Positions 1-10,718 of a DNA stretch of 64,000 bases are shown piece by piece; positions within the stretch are counted from its first letter, which is position 1; each line of letters begins with the position of its first letter. The notes beneath the pieces were generated by a model, which did no database searches, was not told the origin of the DNA, and saw nothing but the letters and a program-made list of their open reading frames with translations. This DNA comes from Pseudomonas fluorescens (GTDB lineage Bacteria; Pseudomonadota; Gammaproteobacteria; Pseudomonadales; Pseudomonadaceae). Both the position numbers and the translations under genes were made by a program. The stretch spans positions 62,001-126,000 of the forward strand of contig NZ_CABVIR010000001.1 in the NCBI RefSeq assembly GCF_902498065.1, read 5' to 3'.

Positions 1-79
1 AAGAATCGGCGGTCGCCGTCTAAATCAAGTTGTGCGGACGCGGGACTTCAAGTCCCGCGTCTGTCTTGAAGGAGCACCC

Positions 80-1270
80 ATGGCTCACGCACCTCAAATC
101 AAAATCCCCGCCACCTACATGCGCGGCGGCACCAGCAAAGGCGTGTTTTTCAGCCTCAAAGATCTGCCCGAAACGGCACAGATTCCCGGCCCGGCGCGCG
201 ACGCGTTGTTGCTGCGGGTGATCGGCAGCCCCGACCCGTACGACAAGCAAATCGACGGCATGGGCGGCGCGACGTCCAGCACCAGCAAAACCGTGATCCT
301 GTCGAAAAGCATCAAGGCTGATCACGACGTCGATTACCTGTTCGGTCAGGTCTCCATCGACAAGCCATTCGTGGACTGGAGCGGCAACTGCGGCAACCTG
401 TCGGCGGCGGTCGGTTCGTTCGCCATCAGCAACGGCCTGGTGGACGCCAGCCGCATTCCGCACAACGGTGTGGCGGTGGTGCGCGTGTGGCAGGCCAACA
501 TCGGCAAGACCATCATCGCCCACGTGCCGATCACCAACGGTGAAGTGCAGGAAACCGGTGATTTCGAACTCGACGGCGTGACCTTTCCGGCAGCCGAAGT
601 ACAGGTTGAATTCATGGACCCGGCGGCGGAAGAGGAGGGCGGTGGCGGTTCGATGTTCCCTACCGGCAACCTGGTGGACGACCTCGAAGTGCCCGGCGTC
701 GGGACGTTCAAGGCGACCATGATCAATGCGGGCATTCCGACTATTTTTGTCAATGCCGAAGACATCGGTTACACCGGCACCGAGTTGCAGGGCGCTATCA
801 ACGGCGATCCGAAAGCACTGGCGATGTTCGAAAACATTCGGGCCTATGGCGCGTTGCGCATGGGGCTGATTTCGACTCTGGATGAAGCCGCCAAGCGTCA
901 GCACACGCCGAAAGTGGCCTTCGTGGCCAAGCCTGCGGCGTACGTTTCTTCCAGTGGTAAAGCAATTGCGGCGGGTGATGTCGACCTGTTGGTGCGTGCA
1001 TTGTCGATGGGCAAATTGCACCACGCCATGATGGGCACCGCTGCGGTGGCCATCGGTACGGCGGCGGCGATTTCGGGCACTCTGGTCAACCTCGCGGCGG
1101 GCGGTATCGAACGCAACGCCGTGCGCTTCGGCCACCCGTCCGGCACCTTGCGCGTGGGGGCGCAAGCCAGCCAGGTGAACGGCGAGTGGACCGTGAAGAA
1201 AGCCATCATGAGCCGCAGTGCGCGGGTGTTGATGGAAGGTTTCGTCCGTGTGCCGGGGGATTCCTTCTAA
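80..1270 (+). CDS. prpF: 2-methylaconitate isomerase PrpF
   Basis: PrpF isomerises the 2-methylaconitate made by AcnD during propionate breakdown in the cytoplasmic 2-methylcitrate cycle. The 396-residue product has the usual PrpF length. It opens with a PATYMRGGTSKGVFF-type segment and contains DWSGNCGNLSAA near residue 110, both typical of this DapF-like fold family. I chose the ATG at 80 because an AAGGAG ribosome site lies at 68-73; the reading frame stays open further upstream but lacks such a site. prpD follows downstream on the same strand, and the rest of the locus (prpB, prpC, acnD) probably lies left of the window. Family assignment is firm; the exact stereochemistry is from family knowledge. 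Confidence 0.95.
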   Translation: MAHAPQIKIPATYMRGGTSKGVFFSLKDLPETAQIPGPARDALLLRVIGSPDPYDKQIDGMGGATSSTSKTVILSKSIKADHDVDYLFGQVSIDKPFVDWSGNCGNLSAAVGSFAISNGLVDASRIPHNGVAVVRVWQANIGKTIIAHVPITNGEVQETGDFELDGVTFPAAEVQVEFMDPAAEEEGGGGSMFPTGNLVDDLEVPGVGTFKATMINAGIPTIFVNAEDIGYTGTELQGAINGDPKALAMFENIRAYGALRMGLISTLDEAAKRQHTPKVAFVAKPAAYVSSSGKAIAAGDVDLLVRALSMGKLHHAMMGTAAVAIGTAAAISGTLVNLAAGGIERNAVRFGHPSGTLRVGAQASQVNGEWTVKKAIMSRSARVLMEGFVRVPGDSF

Positions 1271-1299
1271 CCCCGATCCAGAGATAAACACAAAACCTT

Positions 1300-1388
1300 G
1301 TGGGAGCGGGCTTGCCCGCGATGAGGCCATAACATTCAACATCTATGTTGCTGATACACCGCCATCGCGGGCAAGCCCGCTCCCACAG
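1300..1388. repeat. REP pair (inverted) between prpF and prpD
   Basis: Two copies of the Pseudomonas REP core GGGAGCGGGCTTGCCCGCG in opposite orientation, about 40 bases apart. They fill much of the 213-base prpF-prpD gap. Each arm is itself a hairpin and the two arms can pair with each other. Confidence 0.9.
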
Positions 1389-1483
1389 TTGATTGCATTT
1401 CAATAATAAGAACGGCGCCACCCACTGAGATTGAGCCCTGAACCGAGGTCCCATCAACGAAGCACTAACCGAGTGAATCGAAC

Positions 1484-2968
1484 ATGAGCACCAACGTCGA
1501 CCAGAACAACCGCCCCGACTACGACACGGTCCTGCAGGACATTGCCGATTACGTCCTGAACTTCAAAATCGAATCCAGAGAAGCATTTGATACCGCCCGC
1601 AACTGTCTGATGGACACTTTGGGTTGCGGCCTCCTGGCCCTGCGCTTCCCCGAATGCACCAAGCACCTGGGCCCGATCGTCGAAGGCACCGTCGTCCCGT
1701 TTGGCGCCCGCGTGCCGGGTACCAGCTACCGGCTGGATCCGGTGAAAGCGGCCTGGGACATCGGTTGCATCGTGCGTTGGCTCGACTACAACGACACCTG
1801 GCTCGCCGCCGAATGGGGGCATCCATCGGATAACCTCGGCGGCATTCTCTCGGTGGCCGATCATCTGTCGCAGAAGCGCCTGGCCAATGGCGACGCGCCG
1901 CTGACCGTGCGCGCCGTACTCGAAGCGATGATCATGGCTCACGAGATTCAAGGCGTGATCGCACTGGAAAACTCCTTCAACCGCGTAGGTCTTGATCACG
2001 TCATTCTGGTGAAAGTCGCTTCGACTGCTGTCACCGCCAAACTCATGGGCGCCAATCGCGAGCAGTTGCTGTCGGCGTTGTCCCATGCTTTCGCCGACGG
2101 GCAAGCATTGCGCACCTATCGGCATGCGCCGAATGCCGGTTCACGCAAGTCCTGGGCGGCGGGCGATGCCTCCAGTCGAGGTGTGCGTCTGGCCGACATG
2201 GCGATGCGTGGCGAGATGGGCATCCCCGGCGTGCTGACCGCCAGGCAGTGGGGGTTCTACGACGTATTGTTCAGCCACAGCAACAGTGATCTGGCGCTCA
2301 AGCCAGAAGGCAAACGTGTCTTCAGTTTCTCCCGTCCGTACGGCAGCTACGTGATGGAGAATGTGCTGTTCAAGATCAGTTTTCCGGCCGAATTCCACGC
2401 ACAAACCGCCTGCGAAGCTGCCGTCACCTTGCACCCGCAAGTCAGAAACCGCTTGCATGACATCGACAAAATCATCATCACCACCCACGAGTCGGCGATC
2501 CGCATCATCTCCAAGGTCGGCCCTCTGGCCAATGCGGCGGACCGCGATCATTGCCTCCAATACATGACCGCCGTGCCGCTGGCGTTCGGCAATCTGGTGG
2601 CCGAGCAATACGAAGACGCGTTCCACGCCGCGCATCCGGTCATCGATGTGCTGCGCGAGAAAATGGTCATCGTCGAAGATCCGCGCTTCACCCGCGAATA
2701 CCTGGAGGCTGACAAGCGTTCCATTGCCAATGCGATTCAGGTGTTTTTCAAGGACGGCTCCAGCACCGAGAACGTGGTGGTGGAATACCCGATCGGTCAT
2801 CGTCGTCGCCGTACCGACGGCATCCCGCTGTTGGAAGACAAGTTCAAAGCCAATCTGGCGACACGCTTCACCGCCCAGCGCACTGCCGAGATCTTTGCCT
2901 TGTGCAAGGATCAGGCAGCGCTTGAGGCAACGCCGGTCAACCGCTTCATGGACCTGTTCGTGATCTGA
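1484..2968 (+). CDS. prpD: 2-methylcitrate dehydratase PrpD
   Basis: PrpD belongs to the MmgE/PrpD family and dehydrates 2-methylcitrate in propionate catabolism. The product is 494 residues, normal for bacterial PrpD. Recognisable segments include [15 protein letters not shown] near residue 41, [20 protein letters not shown] near residue 90 and [20 protein letters not shown] near residue 230. It lies downstream of prpF on the same strand, as usual for the last gene of a Pseudomonas prp operon, and is followed by a REP pair that could protect the transcript end. In strains with AcnD/PrpF, PrpD may be partly redundant. I see no truncation or frameshift. Confidence 0.95.
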   Translation: MSTNVDQNNRPDYDTVLQDIADYVLNFKIESREAFDTARNCLMDTLGCGLLALRFPECTKHLGPIVEGTVVPFGARVPGTSYRLDPVKAAWDIGCIVRWLDYNDTWLAAEWGHPSDNLGGILSVADHLSQKRLANGDAPLTVRAVLEAMIMAHEIQGVIALENSFNRVGLDHVILVKVASTAVTAKLMGANREQLLSALSHAFADGQALRTYRHAPNAGSRKSWAAGDASSRGVRLADMAMRGEMGIPGVLTARQWGFYDVLFSHSNSDLALKPEGKRVFSFSRPYGSYVMENVLFKISFPAEFHAQTACEAAVTLHPQVRNRLHDIDKIIITTHESAIRIISKVGPLANAADRDHCLQYMTAVPLAFGNLVAEQYEDAFHAAHPVIDVLREKMVIVEDPRFTREYLEADKRSIANAIQVFFKDGSSTENVVVEYPIGHRRRRTDGIPLLEDKFKANLATRFTAQRTAEIFALCKDQAALEATPVNRFMDLFVI

Positions 2969-2984
2969 CGAACCCAGCACACCC

Positions 2985-3072
2985 GTAGGAGCCGGCTTGC
3001 TGGCGATAGCCGTTACGCGGTGTATCTGAAACACCGCAGCGCTTGTTTTGCCAGCAAGCCGGCTCCTGCTGG
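2985..3072. repeat. REP pair between prpD and the EamA gene
   Basis: Inverted pair of a REP variant with core GGAGCCGGCTTGCTGGC in one arm and its reverse complement in the other. It lies between convergent genes, where it can act as a bidirectional transcript end. Confidence 0.85.
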
Positions 3073-3079
3073 TGAGGTG

Positions 3080-4012
3080 TTAGCCCCTCAACCATTTTTC
3101 GACCGGCAATTTGGTGATCGCAAACCCGGTCAACAGGATCGCCGAATAGATCATCAGCTCGCGCGAAAGACTTTGTCCTTCGTACCACGCGCCGATTACC
3201 ACCGCGAACACCGGAAAAATGATGAACACAAACGACAAAATGATCGGGCTCAAGCGTTTGAGCAGCAAAAAATAAACGATAAACCCGCCCACTGACGCCA
3301 CCAGCCCCAGGTAAAGCAGGGCGCCCCAGGAGCGCAGGCTGATCGCACTGAACGCTGGCGCTTCGACATTCAGCCCCGCGACAAACAGCATCACACCGGC
3401 GATGCCGATCGGTAGCGTGTTGTAGGTGATCACGCTGATAGCACTGCCATGCTTTTTAGTCACCACGTAACACAAGGCATGCATCACCGCCGCGCAGAGA
3501 ATCGCCAGCACCCCAAACAGTTCGGCATGGTCCAGATGCAAGCCCTGGCTACGGATAATCATGAACAGACTGCCGAAGCCGATGGCGATGCCGAGCACTT
3601 GTGACGGGTAGATTTTTTCCCGCAGAAACAGCGCGGAAAACAGCAGGATGAACACGGGCATGCAACTGAACAGCAGGGCGGTGAGACCGGATGAAACGTG
3701 CATCTCGCCGTAGTTGAGCAGGTAATACGGCAGGCTGAAATACGACAGCGTGACGAACAGGAAAAACCAGCGGCTTTCCCGTGGGAACAGCAGCGGCTCG
3801 CGACGTATCAAGGCGAAGCTCAGGAACAGCGGAAAGGCGATCAGGAAACGCAGGCCGGCGGCGGTCAGCGGCGGCACGGTTTCAACGGCAATTTTGATCC
3901 CGAGCCACGTTGTGCCCCAACTCAGGCAAACGATCAGAAACAACACGCTGGTGACCAGCGGGGTCAGCCAGGTTTTTTCGCGGCTTGATGGAGCAGTGAG
4001 GGCGATGGGCAT
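3080..4012 (-). CDS. EamA/DMT-family exporter
   Basis: An inner-membrane drug/metabolite transporter of about 310 residues with roughly ten hydrophobic segments in two EamA repeats (for example around LIVCLSWGTTWLGIKIAVE near residue 26). The family exports amino acids, metabolites or drugs; the substrate cannot be read from the sequence. I chose the ATG at 4012 over the ATG at 4054 because AGGAA sits just upstream of it and the extra residues are not membrane-like. The gene is divergent from a MocR-type regulator whose ATG is 92 bases away, so that regulator probably controls it. Confidence 0.85.
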   Translation of the reverse strand: MPIALTAPSSREKTWLTPLVTSVLFLIVCLSWGTTWLGIKIAVETVPPLTAAGLRFLIAFPLFLSFALIRREPLLFPRESRWFFLFVTLSYFSLPYYLLNYGEMHVSSGLTALLFSCMPVFILLFSALFLREKIYPSQVLGIAIGFGSLFMIIRSQGLHLDHAELFGVLAILCAAVMHALCYVVTKKHGSAISVITYNTLPIGIAGVMLFVAGLNVEAPAFSAISLRSWGALLYLGLVASVGGFIVYFLLLKRLSPIILSFVFIIFPVFAVVIGAWYEGQSLSRELMIYSAILLTGFAITKLPVEKWLRG

Positions 4013-4104
4013 GGTCGAGTTCCTGTTGTCGTCGCAATTGACCTGTAACTGCAAAAGGTCTATCCCTGATTGAATCTGTTTAAAGCACGCTATTCGGGAC
4101 GCAA

Positions 4105-5514
4105 ATGACTGTCAAAGTAAGTATTGCCATGGTGTCAATCCTGCGCGACGGGCTCGTCAATGGACTGGGTGTGAAGTACAAGCGCCTGGCGGACGCCGTA
4201 GAAAAAGCGCTCGAGGAAGGCGTGATCGAACCTGGCTGCAAACTGCCGCCTCATCGGCTCCTGGCCGACAGCCTCGGCGTGACCATCGGCACCGTCAGCC
4301 GTGCTTACGGCGAGCTCGAACGTGTGGGAAGGGTGGTCGCTCGTGTAGGAGATGGCACTTATGTGCGTCAGCGCGGGATGGAACGTCCGCGAGATGGTGG
4401 CTTTCGCAATGTCAGCGATGAGTCGCAGGTTTTTTTCGACATGAGCCGCAATCAGCCGATTCCGGGGCAGGAAGCGCTGTTTTTGAGTCAGAGCCTGCAG
4501 GCGCTCGCCCTCGATCCCGAAGCCTTGCAGCACATCAGCGGCTACACCGCCGATGTGGGCTTGCAACGCTATCGTGCGGCGGGTGCCCACTGGTTACGGC
4601 ACCAGCAATTTGTGCCGGACGCCGAGCAGATCGTGTGCGTGAACGGTGGTCAGCACGGTCTGTTGTGTGCCTTGATGGGGCTGCTCAAGGCGGGCGATAC
4701 CGTGGTCACAGAGCACCTGACTTACCCGGGGTTGATCAGCGTCGCGCGCATGCTTGGGATCAAACTGATCGGCGTCGCGATGGATGACGAAGGGCTGATG
4801 CCGGATGCGCTGGAGGACGTTTGCCGCAATCATCGTGTGTCGGCGCTGTACTGCACACCGACGATCCAGAATCCTACGGCAGCGGTGATGTCCGTCTCAC
4901 GGCGTCAGGCGATTGCTGAGGTCTGTCGGCAGCACAACCTGCTGATCTTCGAGGATGAAGCCCACGCGGTGTTGGCTCAGCAGCGGCCGTTACCCTTGAG
5001 TTATTTCGCTGCGGAGCGCTCGGTGTTGATCGGCAGTCTGAGCAAAGCGGTTTCGGCGGGTTTGCGCGTCGGTTACCTGCATGCGCCGCAACCGTTGATC
5101 GGGCGCTTGAGCGCCGCAGTACGCGGAACGTGCTGGATGGCCAGCCCGTTGGCGCTGGAGGTGGCGAGCCTTTGGATCGAAAACGGTAATGCGGCGCAGT
5201 TGCTGGCTCGGCAGATAACCGAGATCGGCCGGCGCAAGGCCCTGGTCTGCGGAGCGTTGGAGGGATTGGCGTACAAAACCCATCCCGATAGCCCGCACTT
5301 CTGGATCGAAGTGCCCGAGCCGTGGCGGGCTTCGCAGATTGCGGCGGAGCTCAAAGAGAACAATTACCTGGTCGCCACCGCCGAGGCGTTTGCGGTTGGG
5401 CATGGGACGGTGCCGCAGTTCATTCGGGCGAGTGTGTGTAATTCGGCGGGGAATGATCGGTTATTGATTCGAGGGTTTGAGGCACTGGTTGAGGCATTAG
5501 CCGAGACCGCGTAA
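4105..5514 (+). CDS. MocR-type GntR regulator with aminotransferase domain
   Basis: A 469-residue MocR/PdxR-family transcription factor. Residues about 20-95 form a GntR winged helix (LPPHRLLADSLGVTIGTVSR). The rest is a fold-type I aminotransferase domain with EDEAHAVLAQ and the PLP-lysine region SLSKAVSAGLRVGYL near residue 315. Such proteins use PLP or a PLP-amino acid adduct as effector. It is divergently transcribed from the EamA transporter gene, a common regulator/exporter arrangement. Possible later starts exist at residues 9 and 11; I kept the first ATG. The effector is unknown. Confidence 0.9.
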   Translation: MTVKVSIAMVSILRDGLVNGLGVKYKRLADAVEKALEEGVIEPGCKLPPHRLLADSLGVTIGTVSRAYGELERVGRVVARVGDGTYVRQRGMERPRDGGFRNVSDESQVFFDMSRNQPIPGQEALFLSQSLQALALDPEALQHISGYTADVGLQRYRAAGAHWLRHQQFVPDAEQIVCVNGGQHGLLCALMGLLKAGDTVVTEHLTYPGLISVARMLGIKLIGVAMDDEGLMPDALEDVCRNHRVSALYCTPTIQNPTAAVMSVSRRQAIAEVCRQHNLLIFEDEAHAVLAQQRPLPLSYFAAERSVLIGSLSKAVSAGLRVGYLHAPQPLIGRLSAAVRGTCWMASPLALEVASLWIENGNAAQLLARQITEIGRRKALVCGALEGLAYKTHPDSPHFWIEVPEPWRASQIAAELKENNYLVATAEAFAVGHGTVPQFIRASVCNSAGNDRLLIRGFEALVEALAETA

Positions 5515-5522
5515 TCGTTCTT

Positions 5523-5610
5523 CGCGGGCAAGCCTGCTCCACAGGGACTTCTGTCGTGCACAAATCTTGTGTCCACTGAAGATCACTGTGGGAGCGGGCT
5601 TGCCCGCGAA
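5523..5610. repeat. REP pair between convergent genes
   Basis: Inverted REP cores (GGGCAAGCCTGCTCC on the left, GGGAGCGGGCTTGCCCGCG on the right) between the MocR and ppsR genes. The left arm differs by one base in the stem. Confidence 0.8.
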
Positions 5611-5634
5611 GGCGGCCGGACAGGCGCTAAAGAT

Positions 5635-6453
5635 TTACTTGAACCGCCGCTCCACCCCTTTCTCCACGAGGATCTTCGCCGAAATCTCTTCCACCGAAAA
5701 ATGCGTGGAGTTGATGTGCGCAATGTTCTCGCGGCGGAACAGATTCTCCACCTCGCGCACTTCAAACTCGCACTGTGCGTAGCTCGAATAGCGGCTGTTG
5801 GGTTTGCGCTCGTTGCGGATCGCGGTGAGGCGGTCCGGGTCGATGGTCAGGCCGAACAGTTTGTGCTGGTGCGCGCGCAGGGCGTTTGGCAGGGTCAGAC
5901 GTTCCATGTCGTCTTCGGTCAGCGGGTAGTTGGCCGCGCGGATGCCGAATTGCATGGCCATGTACAGGCACGTCGGTGTCTTACCACAACGCGACACCCC
6001 CACTAGGATGAGGTCGGCCTTGTCGTAATAATGCGTGCGCGCACCGTCGTCGTTGTCGAGGGCGAAGTTCACCGCCTCGATGCGCTCCATGTAGTTGGAG
6101 TTGCCGCCGATCGAGTGAGACTTGCCGACGGTATAGGAAGAATGCTCGGTCAGTTCCTGTTCAAGGGGTGCCAGGAAAGTCGAGAAAATGTCGATCATGA
6201 AACCATTGGACGTTGCGAGGATCTCACGAATGTCCTGATTGACGATGGTGTCGAAGATGATTGGCCGGAAGCCGTCGGTTTCGGCGGCCTTGTTGATTTG
6301 TTGTACCATGGCCCGCGCTTTATCCACGTTGTCGATGTACGGCCGCGTGAATTTGCTGAAGGTAATGTTTTCGAACTGCGCCAGGAGGCTTTGACCCAGG
6401 GTTTCGGCTGTGATGCCGGTGCCATCGGAGATGAAGAAAGCAGATCGTTTCAT
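5635..6453 (-). CDS. ppsR: PEP synthase regulatory protein (kinase/pyrophosphorylase)
   Basis: PpsR is the bifunctional enzyme that phosphorylates PEP synthase with ADP to inactivate it and removes the phosphate by pyrophosphorolysis (DUF299 family). The 272-residue protein begins [20 protein letters not shown], typical of the family, and has the P-loop [10 protein letters not shown] near residue 150 followed by the conserved NYPLTEDD. I chose the ATG at 6453 because this is where family similarity begins; the open frame extends 22 codons further. It is divergent from ppsA, its target, with 174 bases between starts, the usual arrangement in Pseudomonas. Confidence 0.95.
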   Translation of the reverse strand: MKRSAFFISDGTGITAETLGQSLLAQFENITFSKFTRPYIDNVDKARAMVQQINKAAETDGFRPIIFDTIVNQDIREILATSNGFMIDIFSTFLAPLEQELTEHSSYTVGKSHSIGGNSNYMERIEAVNFALDNDDGARTHYYDKADLILVGVSRCGKTPTCLYMAMQFGIRAANYPLTEDDMERLTLPNALRAHQHKLFGLTIDPDRLTAIRNERKPNSRYSSYAQCEFEVREVENLFRRENIAHINSTHFSVEEISAKILVEKGVERRFK

Positions 6454-6627
6454 TTGCACCTTGGGCCTTAAGCTAATGTTCATTCTTGGATATGATAGGC
6501 GCGATTTGCCGGCCGCCATTGGCCCGCATTCTCACTTATTTTCCAGGTCCAGGCCATACAGCTGGCAAATGCTCCTTCGGAGCGCCGGCTTCTGAGCTTT
6601 TCCAACACAGTTAGTGGAGAGATCACC

Positions 6628-9003
6628 TTGGTAGAGTACGTAGTTTCCCTCGATAAGCTCGGCAAACACGATGTTGAGCATGTGGGGGGCAAGAACGCAT
6701 CCCTGGGCGAGATGATCAGTAACCTTGCAGGTGCCGGTGTATCGGTGCCCGGTGGCTTCGCCACGACAGCTCAGGCTTATCGTGATTTTCTGGAACTGAG
6801 CGGCCTGAACGATCAGATCCACGCCGCCCTCGACGCCCTGGACGTCGATGATGTCAACGCCCTGGCCAAGACTGGCGCCCAGATCCGTCAATGGATCATG
6901 GAAGCCGAGTTCCCCGAGAAGCTCAACGCCGAGATCCGCACCGCGTTCGCCACGCTGTCGGCCGGCAACCCTGACATGGCCGTGGCCGTGCGCTCTTCCG
7001 CTACCGCCGAAGACCTGCCGGACGCTTCCTTTGCCGGTCAGCAGGAAACCTTCCTGAACATCCGTGGTGTCGAAAACGTCATTCGCGCCGCCAAAGAGGT
7101 GTTCGCTTCGCTGTTCAACGATCGCGCGATTTCCTACCGCGTCCACCAGGGCTTCGATCACAAGCTGGTGGCCCTGTCGGCCGGCGTACAGCGCATGGTC
7201 CGCTCCGAAACCGGCACCGCCGGCGTGATGTTCACCCTCGATACCGAATCGGGCTTCCGTGACGTGGTGTTCATCACCGGCGCCTACGGCCTGGGTGAAA
7301 CCGTCGTACAAGGCGCGGTGAACCCGGATGAGTTCTACGTCCACAAAGGCACGCTGGAAGCCGGTCGTCCGGCCATCCTGCGTCGCAACCTGGGCAGCAA
7401 AGCCATCAAGATGATCTACGGCGAAGTGGCCACGGCCGGTAAATCGGTCAAGACCATCGACGTCGACAAGGCCGATCGCGCACGTTTCTGCCTGAGCGAC
7501 GCCGAAGTCAGCGAACTGGCCAAACAAGCGATGATCATCGAGAAGCACTACCAGTGCCCGATGGACATCGAGTGGGCCAAGGACGGCGACGACGGCAAGC
7601 TCTACATCGTTCAGGCCCGTCCTGAAACCGTGAAGAGCCGCACCCAGGCCAACGTCATGGAACGTTACCTGTTGAAAGAAACCGGCACCGTGCTGGTTGA
7701 AGGTCGCGCCATCGGCCAGCGCATTGGCGCCGGCAAGGTACGGATCATCAAGGACGTGTCCGAGATGGACAAAGTCCAGCCAGGCGATGTGCTGGTCTCC
7801 GACATGACCGATCCGGACTGGGAACCGGTCATGAAGCGCGCCAGCGCCATCGTCACCAACCGTGGCGGTCGTACCTGCCACGCGGCGATCATCGCTCGTG
7901 AGCTGGGCATTCCGGCCGTGGTCGGTTGCGGCAACGCCACTCAGTTGTTGAAAGACGGCCAGGGCGTGACTGTTTCCTGCGCCGAAGGCGACACCGGTTA
8001 CATCTTCGAAGGTGAGCTGGGCTTCGACATCAAGAAAAACTCCGTTGAAGCCATGCCTGATCTGCCGTTCAAGATCATGATGAACGTCGGCAACCCGGAC
8101 CGCGCCTTCGACTTCGCGCAACTGCCGAACGCCGGTGTGGGCCTGGCCCGCCTGGAGTTCATCATCAACCGCATGATCGGTGTGCACCCTAAAGCGCTGT
8201 TGAACTACGACGGTCTGCCACAGGACATCAAGGACAGCGTCGACAAGCGCATCGCCGGTTACGACGATCCGGTTGGCTTCTATGTCGATAAACTGGTCGA
8301 AGGCATCAGCACCCTGGCCGCTGCGTTCACGCCGAAAAAGGTCATCGTGCGTCTGTCGGACTTCAAGTCCAACGAATACGCGAACCTGATCGGTGGCAAG
8401 CTCTACGAGCCGGAAGAAGAAAACCCGATGCTGGGCTTCCGTGGTGCCTCGCGTTACATCAGCGAATCGTTCCGCGACTGCTTCGAGCTCGAATGCCGCG
8501 CCCTCAAGCGCGTGCGCAACGAGATGGGCCTGACCAACGTTGAAATCATGGTGCCGTTCGTCCGTACTCTGGGCGAAGCGAGCCAGGTCATCGACCTGCT
8601 GGCGGAGAACGGGCTGAAACGCGGCGAAAACGGTCTGCGCATCATCATGATGTGCGAACTGCCGTCCAACGCAATCCTGGCTGAAGAATTCCTCGAGTTT
8701 TTCGACGGTTTCTCCATCGGCTCCAACGACCTGACTCAGCTGACGCTGGGCCTGGACCGTGACTCCGGGATCATCGCGCACCTGTTCGACGAGCGTAACC
8801 CTGCGGTCAAGAAGCTGCTGGCGAACGCCATTGCCGCGTGCAACAAGGCGGGCAAGTACATCGGTATCTGCGGTCAGGGTCCTTCGGACCACCCGGACCT
8901 GGCCAAATGGCTGATGGAGCAGGGTATCGAAAGCGTTTCGTTGAACCCCGACTCCGTACTGGAAACCTGGTTCTTCCTGGCGGAAGGTCAGGCTTCGGCT
9001 TGA
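6628..9003 (+). CDS. ppsA: Phosphoenolpyruvate synthase
   Basis: PpsA converts pyruvate, ATP and water to PEP, AMP and phosphate for gluconeogenesis in the cytoplasm. The 791-residue product has an N-terminal ATP-grasp/PPDK domain (SLGEMISNL, then [20 protein letters not shown] near residue 118), the swivelling phosphohistidine domain with [20 protein letters not shown] near residue 412, and a C-terminal TIM barrel with MCELPSN and the catalytic-cysteine region [13 protein letters not shown] near residue 750. The start is TTG, preceded by GGAGAG; no in-frame ATG fits before the conserved N-terminus. The partner regulator ppsR is divergent upstream and an intrinsic terminator follows. Confidence 0.97.
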   Translation: MVEYVVSLDKLGKHDVEHVGGKNASLGEMISNLAGAGVSVPGGFATTAQAYRDFLELSGLNDQIHAALDALDVDDVNALAKTGAQIRQWIMEAEFPEKLNAEIRTAFATLSAGNPDMAVAVRSSATAEDLPDASFAGQQETFLNIRGVENVIRAAKEVFASLFNDRAISYRVHQGFDHKLVALSAGVQRMVRSETGTAGVMFTLDTESGFRDVVFITGAYGLGETVVQGAVNPDEFYVHKGTLEAGRPAILRRNLGSKAIKMIYGEVATAGKSVKTIDVDKADRARFCLSDAEVSELAKQAMIIEKHYQCPMDIEWAKDGDDGKLYIVQARPETVKSRTQANVMERYLLKETGTVLVEGRAIGQRIGAGKVRIIKDVSEMDKVQPGDVLVSDMTDPDWEPVMKRASAIVTNRGGRTCHAAIIARELGIPAVVGCGNATQLLKDGQGVTVSCAEGDTGYIFEGELGFDIKKNSVEAMPDLPFKIMMNVGNPDRAFDFAQLPNAGVGLARLEFIINRMIGVHPKALLNYDGLPQDIKDSVDKRIAGYDDPVGFYVDKLVEGISTLAAAFTPKKVIVRLSDFKSNEYANLIGGKLYEPEEENPMLGFRGASRYISESFRDCFELECRALKRVRNEMGLTNVEIMVPFVRTLGEASQVIDLLAENGLKRGENGLRIIMMCELPSNAILAEEFLEFFDGFSIGSNDLTQLTLGLDRDSGIIAHLFDERNPAVKKLLANAIAACNKAGKYIGICGQGPSDHPDLAKWLMEQGIESVSLNPDSVLETWFFLAEGQASA

Positions 9004-9050
9004 TGTGAATGAAGCCTCGGTCAAGTGGCCGGGGCTTTAAGATTCAAGTA

Positions 9051-9082
9051 GGGCGGGCTCCATCTGGATGCCGCCCTTTTTT
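9051..9082 (+). terminator. Intrinsic terminator of ppsA
   Basis: GGGCGG stem pairs with CCGCCC after a 14-base loop that contains a small inner stem, followed by six T. It lies 48 bases after the ppsA stop and just before the next gene's ATG at 9096. Confidence 0.85.
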
Positions 9083-9095
9083 GTGCAAGAGCATT

Positions 9096-10085
9096 ATGCA
9101 AAGCAGCAGCAACCTATTTCCTGTCGCCCTGATCAGCGCCGAGCGGCGCGGCGATCTGAGCGAAGACGTCTATCGTTTGAAACCCGGCAACAGCCCTGAC
9201 GGCACGGTGGAGCTGGCCGTCACTCGTTTGGGCATGGCGGACGAGCCCGCACACGGTGGTGTGCCGGTGATCCTGTTGCACGGCAGCTTTTCCAATCGGC
9301 GCTTCTGGTTTTCCCCAAAAGGTCTGGGGCTGGGTGCTTATCTGGCGCGTCTGGGGTTCGATGTGTGGATCGCGGAAATGCGCGGCCATGGCCTGTCGCA
9401 GCGCAACCAGAACTATCGCAAGAACCGCGTCGCCGACTACGCTCGTTATGATCTGCCGGCCATTGGCGCGTTCGTGCGCGAGCAAAGCGGCCAGATTCCG
9501 CACTGGATCGGTCACTCGCTGGGGGGCATTACCCTGGCGGCAGCGCTGGGTGGCGAGTACATCGGCGAGCCGGTCGTCGCGTCTGCGGCGTTCTTCGGTA
9601 CGCAAGTCAGCCGCACTTACTGGCCGTTGAAAATTCCGCCGGTGGAGTGGAGCGGACGCTTCATTCTCAAGCGTTTTGCGCAACTCTCGGGATCAAGGCT
9701 CAAACGCGGCCCGGAGGACGAGCCGATTGGCCTGGCCCTGGAAAGCATGCGCTGGTATGGCTTGTTTGGGCGCTTTGGCGATGCCGACAAGGATTGGTGG
9801 GCCGGATTGGCTGGCGTTCAGCTCCCGGTGCTGGCCGTGAGCGCCGTCGGTGACCATCAGGATCCAGCGTGGGCGTGCCGCAAGCTGTTTGATCAGATGG
9901 GTTCCGAGCACAAGCAATTCATCAATCTTGGCCGAGAGCAGGGCTTCGGCGATAATTTCGGTCACGTGGAAATGTTGGTCAGCAAAGCCGCTCAAGCCGA
10001 AGTCTGGCCGCTGGTGGCGCGTTGGCTGTCGGATCAGCACACGCCATTGCTCGGTGAAAAAGCGGATTTGGCTGCGGCAATCTGA
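9096..10085 (+). CDS. Alpha/beta-hydrolase
   Basis: A 329-residue alpha/beta-hydrolase with the HG oxyanion segment LLHGSFSNRRFW near residue 60 and the nucleophile elbow GHSLGG near residue 140. The distal Asp and His probably lie in SAVGDHQDPA and NFGHVEML. There is no signal peptide, so it is likely cytoplasmic or loosely membrane-linked. The start is the ATG at 9096, just after the ppsA terminator; the open frame extends back to 9009 through that terminator, which argues against the longer form. The neighbourhood between ppsA and rraA matches what I remember of PAO1 (PA1771). Substrate unknown. Confidence 0.85.
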   Translation: MQSSSNLFPVALISAERRGDLSEDVYRLKPGNSPDGTVELAVTRLGMADEPAHGGVPVILLHGSFSNRRFWFSPKGLGLGAYLARLGFDVWIAEMRGHGLSQRNQNYRKNRVADYARYDLPAIGAFVREQSGQIPHWIGHSLGGITLAAALGGEYIGEPVVASAAFFGTQVSRTYWPLKIPPVEWSGRFILKRFAQLSGSRLKRGPEDEPIGLALESMRWYGLFGRFGDADKDWWAGLAGVQLPVLAVSAVGDHQDPAWACRKLFDQMGSEHKQFINLGREQGFGDNFGHVEMLVSKAAQAEVWPLVARWLSDQHTPLLGEKADLAAAI

Positions 10086-10206
10086 GCCTGATGCTCTATC
10101 AAGGGCATTCCGCTCTGATTGGCTTGCGGCTAAGATATGACGCATTAAGCTTTTCCGGTCACTTTGCGACATCCTCGATTGTCTTCCTCTTTACAGGAGT
10201 TTCTCG

Positions 10207-10698
10207 ATGAACCATTACATCACGCCCGACCTGTGCGACGCCTATCCGGAACTGGTGCAGGTGCTGGAACCGATGTTCAGCAATTTCGGCGGCCGCGATT
10301 CCTTCGGCGGCGAAATCGTGACCATCAAGTGCTTCGAAGACAACTCGCGGGTCAAGGAGCAGGTCGAGCTCCAAGGCAATGGCAAGGTGCTGGTGGTCGA
10401 TGGGGGCGGTTCCCTGCGTCATGCGTTGCTGGGTGACATGCTGGCCGAGAAAGCCTCGAAAAACGGGTGGGAAGGGCTGGTGATCTACGGTTGCATCCGC
10501 GACGTCGATATCATCGCGCAGACCGATCTGGGCGTTCAGGCCCTCGCCAGCCATCCGAGGAAATCCGACCGGCGCGGGCTCGGCGATCTCAATGTGGTGG
10601 TGACGTTTGCCGGTGTGACGTTCCGTCCGGGCGAGTACATCTATGCGGACAATAATGGCGTGATCATCTCGCCAAGCCCGCTGAAAATGCCTGAATAA
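10207..10698 (+). CDS. rraA: RraA-family protein (RNase E regulator/aldolase-like)
   Basis: The 163-residue protein belongs to the RraA family, once misannotated as MenG. In E. coli RraA binds RNase E and slows mRNA decay; some family members are HMG/oxaloacetate aldolases. It contains the family segments [21 protein letters not shown] and [19 protein letters not shown] (near residue 60), and [21 protein letters not shown] near residue 95. AGGAG lies just before the ATG. Both roles are possible here: the RD pair used by the aldolase members is present in GCIRDVD. Confidence 0.9.
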   Translation: MNHYITPDLCDAYPELVQVLEPMFSNFGGRDSFGGEIVTIKCFEDNSRVKEQVELQGNGKVLVVDGGGSLRHALLGDMLAEKASKNGWEGLVIYGCIRDVDIIAQTDLGVQALASHPRKSDRRGLGDLNVVVTFAGVTFRPGEYIYADNNGVIISPSPLKMPE

Positions 10699-10718
10699 GC
10701 GTTGCACCAACTGAAGGG

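Noticed and set aside
6532..9024. Very long minus-strand frame opposite ppsA; similar ones opposite prpF, rlmL and fecA
   Set aside because: These are antisense shadows of highly expressed GC-rich genes. The protein sequences have no domain pattern, and the sense genes are unambiguous.
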